DNA of 13,636 nucleotides from Burkholderiaceae bacterium (GCA_029864165.1 JAOTTZ010000017.1:1-13636), one strand, 5' to 3'. Positions 1 through 8,728 are shown, counted from the stretch's first letter. Notes: generated by a model from the sequence alone, not told the origin. Numbers and translations are program-made.

Positions 1-808
1 ACACGGGTGCGGGCCGGCCCGGGATCAACGCCGCGCTGATGACGATGTCGGCTGCCGCCACGCGCTGGGCCACCGCAACTTGCTGGCGTGCCAGCCAGCT
101 TGGCGGCATGGGCCTGGCATAGCCGCCCACGCCCTGCGCTGCCTCGCGTTCCTCGTCGGTTTCATACGGAACATCGATGAACTTGGCGCCGAGCGATTCG
201 ACTTGCTCTTTCACGCTCGGGCGCACGTCGCTGGCCTCGATCACCGCCCCCAGCCGTTTGGCCGTGGCAATGGCTTGCAGGCCGGCGACGCCGACGCCCA
301 GAACCACCACGCGCGCCGCTTTCACGGTGCCAGCGGCGGTCATCAGCATGGGGACGAAGCGTTGGTACTTGTCGGCGGCGATGATCACCGCCTTGTAGCC
401 GGCAATGTTGGCTTGGCTGGAAAGAACGTCCATGCTCTGCGCACGCGTGGTGCGTGGAGCGGCTTCGAGCGCAAAGCTGGTCAGTCCCGCTGCAGCAAGG
501 GTTTGCAGGCCCGCGAGGTCGAAGGGGTCGAGCGTACCCACCAATGCCGCGCCGCGTTTCATCAGCGCCAATTCTTTCGCCTGTGGGGAGCGCACCTTGA
601 GTATCAAATCGCAGCCGAAGGCGCCTGCTTGGTCGGTGATTTCAGCCCCGGCAGCGACATAAGCCTCGTCGGGAACACTGGCCGACACGCCGGCACCAGC
701 TTGAACCTTTAGCGTGTGTCCTTGAGCTTTGAGCTTTTTCGCCGTCTCGGGCGTCACTGCCACACGGGTTTCACTCGGTAGGGTTTCTTGCGGTATACCG
801 ATCAACAT
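1..808 (-). CDS. pntA: NAD(P) transhydrogenase subunit alpha, N-terminal part (cut by window edge)
   Basis: This subunit carries the NAD(H)-binding domain of the proton-translocating transhydrogenase, which moves hydride between NADH and NADP+ at the inner membrane. The visible 269 codons begin MLIGIPQETLPSETRVA, the typical PntA opening of the AlaDH/PNT family. A Rossmann motif, G171-V-G173-V-A-G176, lies in the NAD-binding domain, followed by the PntA-like stretch IEASDVRPSVKEQV. The start ATG is at 808-806, and a TGAGGA ribosome-binding site lies about 7 nt upstream on the minus strand. The 3' end lies beyond position 1, so I cannot tell whether this is the short alpha-1 subunit of a three-subunit enzyme (about 370-380 aa, the form I expect in Burkholderiales) or the longer fused form. 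It is divergent from groESL. The family call is secure; the subunit type is inference. Confidence 0.93.
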   Translation of the reverse strand, partial: MLIGIPQETLPSETRVAVTPETAKKLKAQGHTLKVQAGAGVSASVPDEAYVAAGAEITDQAGAFGCDLILKVRSPQAKELALMKRGAALVGTLDPFDLAGLQTLAAAGLTSFALEAAPRTTRAQSMDVLSSQANIAGYKAVIIAADKYQRFVPMLMTAAGTVKAARVVVLGVGVAGLQAIATAKRLGAVIEASDVRPSVKEQVESLGAKFIDVPYETDEEREAAQGVGGYARPMPPSWLARQQVAVAQRVAAADIVISAALIPGRPAPV

Positions 809-915
809 CCGGGGTTCCTCAGCGCTTGTTGGTTATGGGTGGAACTGGCGCAGCTTACACAATCCGCGAGCGACCCTTGCCGGTTTGCGAAATTGCCCGA
901 CATCGACGGGATGAT

Positions 916-944
916 CTTGAAATGCCGTCAACCGCCCCTATAAT
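916..944 (+). promoter_or_regulatory. groESL promoter, overlapping sigma-70 and sigma-32 type
   Basis: A TTGAAA hexamer (917-922) and a perfect TATAAT (939-944) with a 16-nt spacer make a good sigma-70 promoter. The same bases also read as a heat-shock promoter: CTTGAA (916-921), 13 nt, then CCCC (935-938), which matches the CTTGAA / CCCCATnT layout except that TATAAT follows the C run. The predicted start point, near 951, lies directly before the CIRCE element. The assignment rests on consensus matching only. Confidence 0.75.
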
Positions 945-953
945 CTTGCCCTG

Positions 954-980
954 TTAGCACTCGTGGTGCATGAGTGCTAG
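954..980 (+). promoter_or_regulatory. CIRCE operator (HrcA binding site)
   Basis: TTAGCACTC (954-962), a 9-nt spacer, then GAGTGCTAG (972-980). The CIRCE consensus is TTAGCACTC-N9-GAGTGCTAA, so only the last base differs. It sits at the predicted start of the groESL transcript, about 100 bp before groES. HrcA bound here would block transcription, and the inverted repeat would also form a hairpin at the 5' end of the mRNA. The hrcA gene is not in this window. Confidence 0.95.
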
Positions 981-1083
981 TGGCATCTGGCAACCACCCG
1001 CGTTGCTGGACTACGAAGTAAGTATGCGCTAACTTCCTTTATATTTCCCGCAAATATTGATTGTCAGACACTAAGGAGATTCA

Positions 1084-1374
1084 ATGAAACTTCGTCCGTT
1101 GCATGATCGTGTGATCGTAAAGCGCCTGGAACAGGAAACCAAAACCGCTTCGGGCATCGTGATTCCCGATAACGCTGCCGAAAAGCCCGACCAAGGTGAA
1201 GTATTGGCCGTGGGGCCGGGCAAGCGTAACGATAGGGGCGATCTGGTGGCCCCTAACGTCAAGGCTAAAGACCGTGTGCTGTTCGGCAAGTACAGCGGCC
1301 AGACCGTCAAGGTCGATGGCGATGAACTGTTGGTGATGCGCGAGGAAGACCTGTTCGCGGTTGTCGAGAAGTAA
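1084..1374 (+). CDS. groES: Co-chaperonin GroES
   Basis: GroES is the heptameric cytoplasmic lid that caps GroEL and controls release of folded substrate. The 96-aa product, the normal family length, begins [14 protein letters not shown] and contains the mobile-loop region (about residues 16-33) with the GroEL-contacting I25-V26-I27 motif. The C-terminal part ([17 protein letters not shown]) is also typical. The ribosome-binding site AAGGAG (1073-1078) lies 5 nt before the ATG. It is the first gene of the groESL operon, 97 nt ahead of groEL, and is controlled by the promoter at 916-944 and the CIRCE element at 954-980. Nothing unusual is seen in the protein. Confidence 0.98.
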   Translation: MKLRPLHDRVIVKRLEQETKTASGIVIPDNAAEKPDQGEVLAVGPGKRNDRGDLVAPNVKAKDRVLFGKYSGQTVKVDGDELLVMREEDLFAVVEK

Positions 1375-1471
1375 GAGGCCGGCGGGTGGCGGCAGGCAAC
1401 GACCTCGAAATCGCGCCCCTAAGCATTCTTTCCACACAACCCAAGCTTTAAATCTATTCGGAGAATTTTAA

Positions 1472-3133
<1,662 letters not shown>

Positions 3134-3164
3134 CGTCCGCCTGAACCTTTACGTATGCTTAGTG

Positions 3165-3192
3165 AAAGGGCTGCTGCGAGGCAGCCCTTTTT
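3165..3192 (+). terminator. Rho-independent terminator of groESL
   Basis: A perfect 10-bp stem, AAAGGGCTGC (3165-3174) and GCAGCCCTTT (3181-3190), with the 6-nt loop TGCGAG, runs into a T tract that starts in the right arm. It lies 32 nt after the groEL stop codon and fits a classical intrinsic terminator for the operon. Confidence 0.93.
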
Positions 3193-3482
3193 CATGTGAT
3201 TTGCTGCGCGGCGCGGTTAGAACCTGTTGCATTCCATGACGGCGTGAGACAGGCGGATCCACCAAGCAGAATCGGCTATGCAGTAAAAAGAACTTTGGGG
3301 AGCGCGCTGCTCAAGGGGCTCCATTTCTGGGCCAAACACGGCCAGCAAGCCACCGCATCGCGTTCGGCAGTGAGCCGCGCACGCATACTGGCCGACCCCC
3401 CACAGGACACATGTTACTTATTGCGCAGCCCCTAACCTTAGGGGTTGCGCCGACCGCCGCCGTGGAAAAGTCTCACAGCGGC
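3193..3482. other. Intergenic stretch with no convincing gene
   Basis: Between the groEL terminator and the stop of the minus-strand small gene I see no open frame with a plausible start, ribosome-binding site or recognisable protein. Short open frames exist on the plus strand, but their products resemble no family I know. The only clear structure is the hairpin at 3423-3450. Confidence 0.6.
3423..3450 (-). terminator. Strong hairpin downstream of the 88-aa minus-strand gene, possible terminator
   Basis: GCGCAGCCCCTAA (3423-3435) and TTAGGGGTTGCGC (3438-3450) form a 13-bp palindrome with one G-T pair and only two bases between the arms. It lies 33 nt past the stop codon of the gene ending at 3483, so it could end that transcript or stabilise its 3' end. 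There is no T tract on either side, so intrinsic termination is uncertain. Confidence 0.45.
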
Positions 3483-3749
3483 TCACGCCCAGAAATCCTT
3501 ACACTCCCCCGTGCACAGCGACAGGCGCCATTGACGTCGCCATTCCATGGGTACAGGTTCCAGCACAACGCCTTCAATGACGTCCAAGCCCTTGCGCAGC
3601 ATCCATGAGGAGTCGTGCCATCCCGAGCTCATCATGGGTTCTTGGTCGATCGACCAGCCGTTGCCGGTCTCTGACTCCCTGGGTAGCAAGGCCAGGTGGA
3701 CCTGGGCTTGCTGCGGACTCTGTGTCGGTGCGTATGCGATTCTTGCCAT
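3483..3749 (-). CDS. Small protein of unknown function (88 aa)
   Basis: I do not recognise this protein. The chosen start gives MARIAYAPTQSPQQAQ and has a strong ribosome-binding site, AAGGAG, 6 nt upstream on the minus strand (3761-3756). A longer in-frame start 16 codons upstream lacks such a site. The product has no signal peptide or membrane segment and looks cytoplasmic and soluble. The middle holds GWHDSSWMLRKGLDVIEG followed by PVPMEWRRQWRL, a Trp-rich pattern consistent with a compact conserved domain. It stands alone between groEL and an NlpC/P60 gene, both on the opposite strand. The good ribosome-binding site and non-random composition support a real gene; the function is unknown. 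Confidence 0.7.
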   Translation of the reverse strand: MARIAYAPTQSPQQAQVHLALLPRESETGNGWSIDQEPMMSSGWHDSSWMLRKGLDVIEGVVLEPVPMEWRRQWRLSLCTGECKDFWA

Positions 3750-4075
3750 GCTGTGCTCCTTGTTGATCGGCCTGAGGAGAAGTGTTTCAAAGTGCATGTT
3801 TTGTGAACATCCCTCCTAGGACGGAAAACACCGCGCAAACACACCCCCTGAAGGGTTGGGACAGGCAGCCCCCCCCAAAGGGGGTAATCCAATCGGCAAC
3901 GAACTAGAGGTGCCTGTTGCTGCCCTGGCGAGGAGACTGAACCGGCTGTTGCAACCGAGTGAGCGGCGCTGTTCGGCAGCCGCGTACACGACATGACACA
4001 AACTGTGTCTCGACGGCGAACCGGTCGCATTTAAGGACTTGACGCATACCCCCCCCCTGTTTAAGGTGCGGGGCC
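3750..4075. other. Divergent intergenic region with GC-rich inverted repeats and a C9 tract
   Basis: There is no convincing gene between the 88-aa minus-strand gene and the plus-strand NlpC/P60 gene. Visible structures are a run of eight C followed by AAA and five G (3869-3884), enclosed by ACAGGCA (3861-3867) and TGCCTGT (3911-3917). GGCAGC (3864-3869) can alternatively pair with GCTGCC (3919-3924). Near the right end, TTGACG (4039-4044) resembles a -35 box and is followed by nine C (4049-4057) and an AT-rich TTTAAG (4060-4065), only about 10 nt before the next ATG. No clean -10 box is seen. Confidence 0.5.
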
Positions 4076-4762
4076 ATGCTTAAACGTGCCACGGTGTTAC
4101 AAACCAGCCCGCGCCCAGCCCGTGGCATGGTGGCCCGGGTGTGTTTGGTTTTGTCGCTGTTGTTGGCACTGGGTTCGCACGCGCTGCCGGCTCGGGCCGC
4201 GCCCGACGTGCAATCCGACGCTGTTTTGCGTTTCCTGTCGGAGCGCGGCCTGCTGGACGTCACAACGACAGCCGACGCTGAGCCTGGGTTGGTCGAGCGC
4301 GTCCGTGATGCCGCTTCGGACATGGTGATCACCGCAATGAATTTTCTCGACGTACCGTACCGGCGAGGTGGCAACTCGGCTGAAGACGGTTTCGATTGCA
4401 GCGGGTTCACGCGCTACGTTTTTGAGATGAGCTTGGGGCTGGTGCTACCGCGTCGTTCAGATGAGCAGGCCTCGGCACCCGGTTTGGTCGCCGTCGGACG
4501 CGCTGAACTCAAACCGGGCGACCTGGTTTTCTTCAATACGCTGCGGCGTGCTTTTTCGCACGTGGGGATTTACGTGGGCAACGGCAAGTTCATCCACGCG
4601 CCGCGCAGCGGTGCCGCGGTGCGTATGGAAGATATGCGCTATGCCTACTGGGCCAAACGCTACAACGGTGCTCGCCGCCCATCGCTGGCCGAGACACCGG
4701 CGCCGCCGGCGCCAGAAACGTCGCCCGAGGAGTCAGGCAATGAGCTGGCGCCGCAACCATGA
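4076..4762 (+). CDS. Exported NlpC/P60 (C40) cell-wall peptidase
   Basis: This is a secreted cysteine peptidase of the NlpC/P60 family. Family members such as MepS/Spr cleave peptide cross-links or stem peptides in peptidoglycan. The 228-aa product has a basic N-terminus, a hydrophobic segment (about residues 19-34) and a probable signal-peptidase site near A-R-A-A (39-42). The catalytic triad is visible: C108 in GFDCSGFTRYVF, H162 in FSHVGIYVGNG and H174 in FIHAPRSG. The last 30 residues are Pro/Glu-rich and probably disordered. The ATG at 4076 has only a weak GGGG upstream. Met18 (ATG at 4127) would give a more usual signal peptide and cannot be excluded. The next gene begins 9 nt after the stop, so the two are probably co-transcribed. 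Confidence 0.92.
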   Translation: MLKRATVLQTSPRPARGMVARVCLVLSLLLALGSHALPARAAPDVQSDAVLRFLSERGLLDVTTTADAEPGLVERVRDAASDMVITAMNFLDVPYRRGGNSAEDGFDCSGFTRYVFEMSLGLVLPRRSDEQASAPGLVAVGRAELKPGDLVFFNTLRRAFSHVGIYVGNGKFIHAPRSGAAVRMEDMRYAYWAKRYNGARRPSLAETPAPPAPETSPEESGNELAPQP

Positions 4763-4771
4763 AGTTCAGCC

Positions 4772-5512
4772 ATGAGTGATTGGCTTGGTTCGACGCTCTG
4801 GCGCGTCAGCGAGTTCGACCGCATGCACGACGACGCAATTACGCACAACCGTGGCGGCTTTCACAGAGCGACCGTTTTCTCGACCACGCTGCTGGCTGAA
4901 CTACGAACCTTGGAACGCGGGCTAGGGAGTAGTGACCCGGTAGAAGTCATGTCCGTATGCCTGCGCCAGCGCGAACCCGTGTTGGTCTATCTACAGTACG
5001 AAGAGTATGTCTGGCCGGTGACGCTGTTCCCCGCGGACACGCTCTATCATTCGCCGCGCGATATTTTGTGCGCGTCCGACGACGGAATTGCAAAACTGAG
5101 GTTGCTCGCCGCCGAGCCGCCCGGTGTGCGGCCACCGGGTCACTGGATGCATGAGCGGATCGCAAAAACGGAACTTTACCGCCCTTTGGCGCCCATGCTA
5201 TGGACCATGGCACTCAAAGGACCGCGCAAGGCGTTGCTGCCGGGGATCGGCGGCACAGCAGCTTACCGTTTGCTTCGCAGACCCGAAAGTGACGGCCTTT
5301 CTACACCGGGAGCACTTGGCGCGGCGGTAGAGCGACTACGCCGTGAGGGGGCTTCGCTGAGACATATCACAGCCTGGCCGGGTATGGACCTTGACCGTGC
5401 TGCGCGGCTCTTGAACGCGCTGTACTTGACGGCCAACCTTATCGTCACGCGCGCCCACCCTGCGGCCCGAGACGAACCTGGCGTTTTCGGTGTCAGCAAG
5501 CCGCGCAAGTAG
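4772..5512 (+). CDS. Protein of unknown function linked to NlpC/P60 gene, possible C-terminal winged helix
   Basis: I do not recognise this 246-aa protein. It has no signal peptide or clear membrane helix, so it is probably cytoplasmic. The first half, with PVEVMSVCLRQREPVLVYLQ and VWPVTLFPADTLYHSPRDI, looks like a globular alpha/beta domain. The last 70 residues (RLLRRPESDGLSTPG, then VERLRREGASLRHIT and LDRAARLLNALYLTANLIV) read as three helices and a strand, a pattern often seen in winged-helix modules at the ends of bacterial regulatory proteins. That assignment is inference. The gene starts 9 nt after the NlpC/P60 stop, which suggests a shared transcript. It converges with the exporter operon to its right. 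Coding character is good throughout. Confidence 0.8.
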   Translation: MSDWLGSTLWRVSEFDRMHDDAITHNRGGFHRATVFSTTLLAELRTLERGLGSSDPVEVMSVCLRQREPVLVYLQYEEYVWPVTLFPADTLYHSPRDILCASDDGIAKLRLLAAEPPGVRPPGHWMHERIAKTELYRPLAPMLWTMALKGPRKALLPGIGGTAAYRLLRRPESDGLSTPGALGAAVERLRREGASLRHITAWPGMDLDRAARLLNALYLTANLIVTRAHPAARDEPGVFGVSKPRK

Positions 5513-5572
5513 GCCGCCTCAAAAGCAAACCACGGGTTGGCCGCAGGGACGACCAGCAGGGTTGCCCGCAGC
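5513..5572. other. Convergent gap with a short direct repeat
   Basis: Sixty bases separate two convergent genes. They hold two copies of a 13-bp sequence, GGGTTGGCCGCAG (5534-5546) and GGGTTGCCCGCAG (5559-5571), that differ at one base. I see no clear intrinsic terminator. Confidence 0.4.
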
Positions 5573-6706
5573 TCAGTCCAGCGTTTTCTGGTAGCGTGCC
5601 AACGCCAGCGCGCCCGCCACGGCGACAAAGGCGAGCATCGGCCATAACTCGGGCAGCACTTGTGTAGCCCCATTGCCCTTGAGCAAAATGCCGCGCACGA
5701 TGCGCAAAAAGTGCGTCAGCGGCAGCAACTCTCCCAGCCATTGCGCCCATTGCGGCATGCCACGAAACGGGAACATGAAGCCCGACAACAGGATAGACGG
5801 CAGAAAGAAAAAGAATGTCATTTGCATGGCCTGCAACTGATTGCGCGCGAAGGTCGAAAAGGTAAACCCCACCGCCAAATTGGCCAGCATGAACACGCCG
5901 ATGAAGGCCAGCAGCAAAGGCAAACTGCCGACCATGGGCACTTCGAACAACGCCCAAGCGGCGCCCAGGATCACGCCCAACTGCAAGTAGCCGATGACGA
6001 TGTAAGGCGCAATCTTGCCGAGCATCACTTCCAGCGGGCGCACCGGCGTGGCGAGCAGGTTTTCCATCGTGCCGCGCTCGCGCTCGCGCGTCATGGCCAG
6101 GCCTGTGAGCATGACCATCGTCATGGTCAGTATGGTGCCGATCAATCCCGGCACGATGTTGTAGCGCGATAGGCCCTCGGGGTTGTAGCGGCGGTGAACT
6201 CGAATCTCAAACGGCTCTGGGCCCGGTTGCAAACTCGCAAGCGGGCCAAGCAAGTCGTGCTTGAGCGCCGTGCCTGCCACCTCGCGCAGTGCGGCGATCG
6301 CGTTGCCCGCGGCTTGTGGGTCGGTGGCGTCTACCGCGACCAGCAAGGCCGGGCGCTCGCCACGCACCAGCCGCTGCGAAAAGTCGGCCGGGATCGACAG
6401 CATGAACTGCACGTCGCCGGTTTCTATCAACGCGTCGGCCTGCGCTTCGCTGACGCCCGGATGCGTTATGCGAAAGTAACCCGTGTTTTGCACCGCAGCG
6501 AGCAGGCTGCGTGCGAACGGACCATGGTCGTATGCCACCACGGCAGTCGGTAAGCCCTTGGGGTCGGTGTTGATCGCATAACCGAACAGCACAAGCTGCA
6601 ACACCGGTATGCCCACTGCCATCGCGAACGTCAGGCGATCGCGCAGCATTTGCTGGAATTCCTTGATGAAAATTGCCAGCAGGCGTCCGAGCGAGAGACT
6701 TTTCAT
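5573..6706 (-). CDS. ABC-2 type exporter permease (YhhJ/YbhR-like)
   Basis: This is the membrane subunit of an ABC exporter, predicted to work with the ATPase and HlyD-type protein encoded just upstream. The 377-aa product starts MKSLSLGRLLAIFIKEF, has a first membrane helix (about 25-45), a large periplasmic domain (about 47-180) and a C-terminal cluster of membrane helices beginning near 183. The ABC-2 hallmark RERERGTMENLLATP (206-220) lies between helices. The start ATG (6706-6704) overlaps the ATPase stop as TGATG, a classic translational-coupling arrangement, and the length suits the family. A start 24 codons upstream is open but would overlap the ATPase more. The cargo cannot be deduced; relatives have been linked to drug, dye or lipid export. 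Confidence 0.93.
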   Translation of the reverse strand: MKSLSLGRLLAIFIKEFQQMLRDRLTFAMAVGIPVLQLVLFGYAINTDPKGLPTAVVAYDHGPFARSLLAAVQNTGYFRITHPGVSEAQADALIETGDVQFMLSIPADFSQRLVRGERPALLVAVDATDPQAAGNAIAALREVAGTALKHDLLGPLASLQPGPEPFEIRVHRRYNPEGLSRYNIVPGLIGTILTMTMVMLTGLAMTRERERGTMENLLATPVRPLEVMLGKIAPYIVIGYLQLGVILGAAWALFEVPMVGSLPLLLAFIGVFMLANLAVGFTFSTFARNQLQAMQMTFFFFLPSILLSGFMFPFRGMPQWAQWLGELLPLTHFLRIVRGILLKGNGATQVLPELWPMLAFVAVAGALALARYQKTLD

Positions 6707-7632
6707 CAAGCGGCTCGCGGCGAGGACGGCAACAGGTTGATGAACACGTCTTCCAAGTTCGGTTGGCGGCGCTCCCACTTCAGGTCGACGCGCTGCCGAT
6801 AGGGCGCAAGCGTCGCTTCAAGCGCTTCAGCTTGCCGGGTCGCAACGTGCAAGGCGTTGCCAAACGTGGCGACACTGAGCACGCCCGGCAGCGCGCTGAG
6901 TTCAACCGTCAAGGCGCTAAGACCCGCGCCCTCGACGGCCCAGACGGCCAGGCCCGATTGCTCGACGATTTGCTGCTGCGTGCCGCGTGTCAGCACCTCG
7001 CCCTCGACGATATAGACCAGTTCGTGGCAACGCTCGGCTTCGTCCATGTAATGCGTCGACACCAGCACGGTGACGCCACTGTCGGCCAGGGTGTGAATCT
7101 GGTCCCAGAATTCGCGCCGCGCTTTTGGGTCTACACCCGCGGTTGGCTCGTCAAGCAGGAGCAAGCCGGGTCGGTGCAGTAGGCAAGCGGCCAGCGCCAA
7201 GCGCTGTTTCCAGCCGCCCGACAGTGTGCCGGCCAGTTGTTGCTGGCGCTGCGCCAGCCCCATGCGTTGCAGCGCATCGTCGACGACTTGCTTGCGCTGG
7301 GGTACGCTGAACAGGCGCGCCACAAAGTCGAGGTTTTCTCGGATCGACAGGTCTTCGTAAAGCCCGAAACGCTGCGTCATATAACCGGCGCGGCGTTTGA
7401 TGTCGTCGGCTTGGCCGATGATGTCCAAGCCCAGGCACGTGCCTTGGCCGGCATCGGGTGCGAGCAGCCCGCACAGCATGCGTATGGTGGTGGTCTTGCC
7501 GCTGCCGTTAGGGCCCAGGAAACCGCAGATACGGCCGCGACCGACCTGCAAGCTGACTTGGTTGACGACAGTGCGCGTGCCGTAGCGCTTGCACAAGCCC
7601 GTAACGTCTATGGCCAGAGCGCTGACGCTCAA
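6706..7632 (-). CDS. ABC exporter ATP-binding protein
   Basis: This is the cytoplasmic ATPase that drives the neighbouring ABC-2 permease. The 308-aa product has a complete nucleotide-binding domain: Walker A GPNGSGKTT (40-48), Q-loop Q87 in YMTQRFGLYEDL, signature LSGGW (137-141), Walker B with D161-E162 in [12 protein letters not shown], and H-loop H194 in STHYMDEAE. A C-terminal extension of about 80 residues ends in NLEDVFINLL, as in DrrA/CcmA-type exporter ATPases. The start is a TTG (7632-7630) overlapping the HlyD stop as TTGA, and no nearby in-frame ATG fits. The gene ends in the TGATG overlap with the permease. It has a single ATPase domain, unlike YbhF or RbbA, which carry two. Confidence 0.94.
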   Translation of the reverse strand: MSVSALAIDVTGLCKRYGTRTVVNQVSLQVGRGRICGFLGPNGSGKTTTIRMLCGLLAPDAGQGTCLGLDIIGQADDIKRRAGYMTQRFGLYEDLSIRENLDFVARLFSVPQRKQVVDDALQRMGLAQRQQQLAGTLSGGWKQRLALAACLLHRPGLLLLDEPTAGVDPKARREFWDQIHTLADSGVTVLVSTHYMDEAERCHELVYIVEGEVLTRGTQQQIVEQSGLAVWAVEGAGLSALTVELSALPGVLSVATFGNALHVATRQAEALEATLAPYRQRVDLKWERRQPNLEDVFINLLPSSPRAA

Positions 7633-8621
7633 GGTGCAGCCCCGCCGACGCGCTGCACATCCAGCGGCTGGCCGGGCCGCAGACGTTCAGCGTCGGTGGC
7701 CGAAGGTTGCGCTTCGACCATGAATACCAGTTTGGCGCGTTGCGAATTGGAATAGATCACCGGCGGCGTGTACTCGGCCTGGGTGGCGATGAAGCTGACG
7801 CGTGCTGCAATAGGCGCGCCACAGCCATCGCAGCGCAGTTGCACCGCTTGGCCTAGCGCCAAGTCGGCAATCTCAGCTTGGGGTACGAAAAAGCGTGCTT
7901 TGACGCTCCCCCTGGGGAGCAGCGACAGCACCGGCTGCCCCGCGTTGACCCACTCGCCGATCCTGAAGTAGGTCTCGGCCACGCGCGCTTGCGCCGGTGC
8001 GCTGCGCGACTTCTGCTCTTCGCGCCAAGTGAACTGCCGCAGCGCCTGCCGCGCCGCCCGCACCTCGGCGGCGGCGGCGGCCTGCTCGTCGTTGCGCGCG
8101 GGCAGACCTGCGACGCGTAACGCGGCCTTCAATTCATCGACTCTCGAGCTTGCCTGCAGCATATCGCTGCGCGCTTGATCCAAGCGTGCGGTTGAGACAA
8201 AGCCTTGCGCTCTGAGTGCATCCAGGCGCGACAACTCGCTGGTGGCCCATTGCGCTTGTGCTTGAGCCTGTGCAAACTGCGCCTGGATCACCGCAAGCTC
8301 GTCGCTGCGTCGGCCCTTGGCAAGGTTGGTAGCTTGGGCGCGGCTGGCGGCCAGCCGCGCGGCCGCCTCTTCACGGCCGGCCTGCTCATTCTGTGCCTCC
8401 AACGCAAACAGCGGCGAATTCGCTTGCACCTCTTCTCCGCGGTGCACGAGCAGACGGTTGAGCGTGCCCGCCAGCGCCGCTGCGACGTAAACGTACTCGC
8501 CCTCAGCGTAGCCGGACCACGTAGCCGGCGGCTGGGGCGAGCAAGCCGCTGTCACCAACAACAAGAGCGCTAGACCACCGGCAACAGGGCAGTAGCGGGG
8601 GCAGCAAGTCAGGGTGGCCAT
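7629..8621 (-). CDS. HlyD-family membrane fusion protein (possible lipoprotein)
   Basis: This is the periplasmic adaptor that would link the ABC-2 permease to an outer-membrane TolC-like channel; no channel gene is in the operon. The 330-aa product begins with a hydrophobic signal segment ending VTAACSPQPP. That could be a lipobox with the Cys lipidated, although T at -3 is not ideal. The first half of the lipoyl/barrel-sandwich motif follows (GTLNRLLVHRGEEV), then a long Ala/Gln/Arg-rich coiled coil, then the second half (GEWVNAGQPVLSLLP) and a beta-barrel domain with the family-typical RCDGCGAPI and QAEYTPPVIYS. I chose the ATG at 8621. A TTG start 12 codons upstream is possible, and neither has a strong ribosome-binding site. 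It is the first gene of the three-gene exporter operon. Confidence 0.92.
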   Translation of the reverse strand: MATLTCCPRYCPVAGGLALLLLVTAACSPQPPATWSGYAEGEYVYVAAALAGTLNRLLVHRGEEVQANSPLFALEAQNEQAGREEAAARLAASRAQATNLAKGRRSDELAVIQAQFAQAQAQAQWATSELSRLDALRAQGFVSTARLDQARSDMLQASSRVDELKAALRVAGLPARNDEQAAAAAEVRAARQALRQFTWREEQKSRSAPAQARVAETYFRIGEWVNAGQPVLSLLPRGSVKARFFVPQAEIADLALGQAVQLRCDGCGAPIAARVSFIATQAEYTPPVIYSNSQRAKLVFMVEAQPSATDAERLRPGQPLDVQRVGGAAP

Positions 8622-8728
8622 AGCAGGGCAGCGTCGTAGCTTGCCATCATGCACCAATGCTAAATGAGCAGTAGGTTACTCTGGATCGGTACCCCGTTCG
8701 CGCCGCGTGCGGCAGCGCCCGGCGCGTT
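8622..8728. other. Divergent promoter region between two ABC exporter operons
   Basis: This stretch must carry promoters for both the HlyD-led operon (minus) and yadGH (plus), but I see no good -35/-10 pair. An inverted repeat, CGCGCCG (8699-8705) and CGGCGCG (8720-8726), lies directly before the yadG start at 8729 and would place the initiation region in a GC-rich hairpin. No strong ribosome-binding site is visible for yadG. Confidence 0.45.

Noticed and set aside
80..712. Open frame of 210 codons on the plus strand across the pntA region
   Set aside because: The minus strand encodes a clear PntA protein here. The plus-strand product is His/Arg-rich with no family resemblance.
3196..3435. 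79-codon plus-strand frame after the groEL terminator
   Set aside because: It starts just after the terminator without a ribosome-binding site, and its product resembles nothing known.
5534..5571. Two 13-bp near-identical direct repeats as an attachment or target-site duplication
   Set aside because: They are only 25 bp apart with no element between them, so chance or local duplication is more likely.
5660..8573. Plus-strand open frames across the HlyD-ATPase-permease operon
   Set aside because: They are the reverse shadow of three well-supported minus-strand genes, with Gln/His/Arg-rich unlikely proteins.
8622..8657. TTG start extending the HlyD-type protein by 12 residues
   Set aside because: The ATG at 8621 places the hydrophobic signal segment closer to the N-terminus, and the extension adds polar residues without a better ribosome-binding site.
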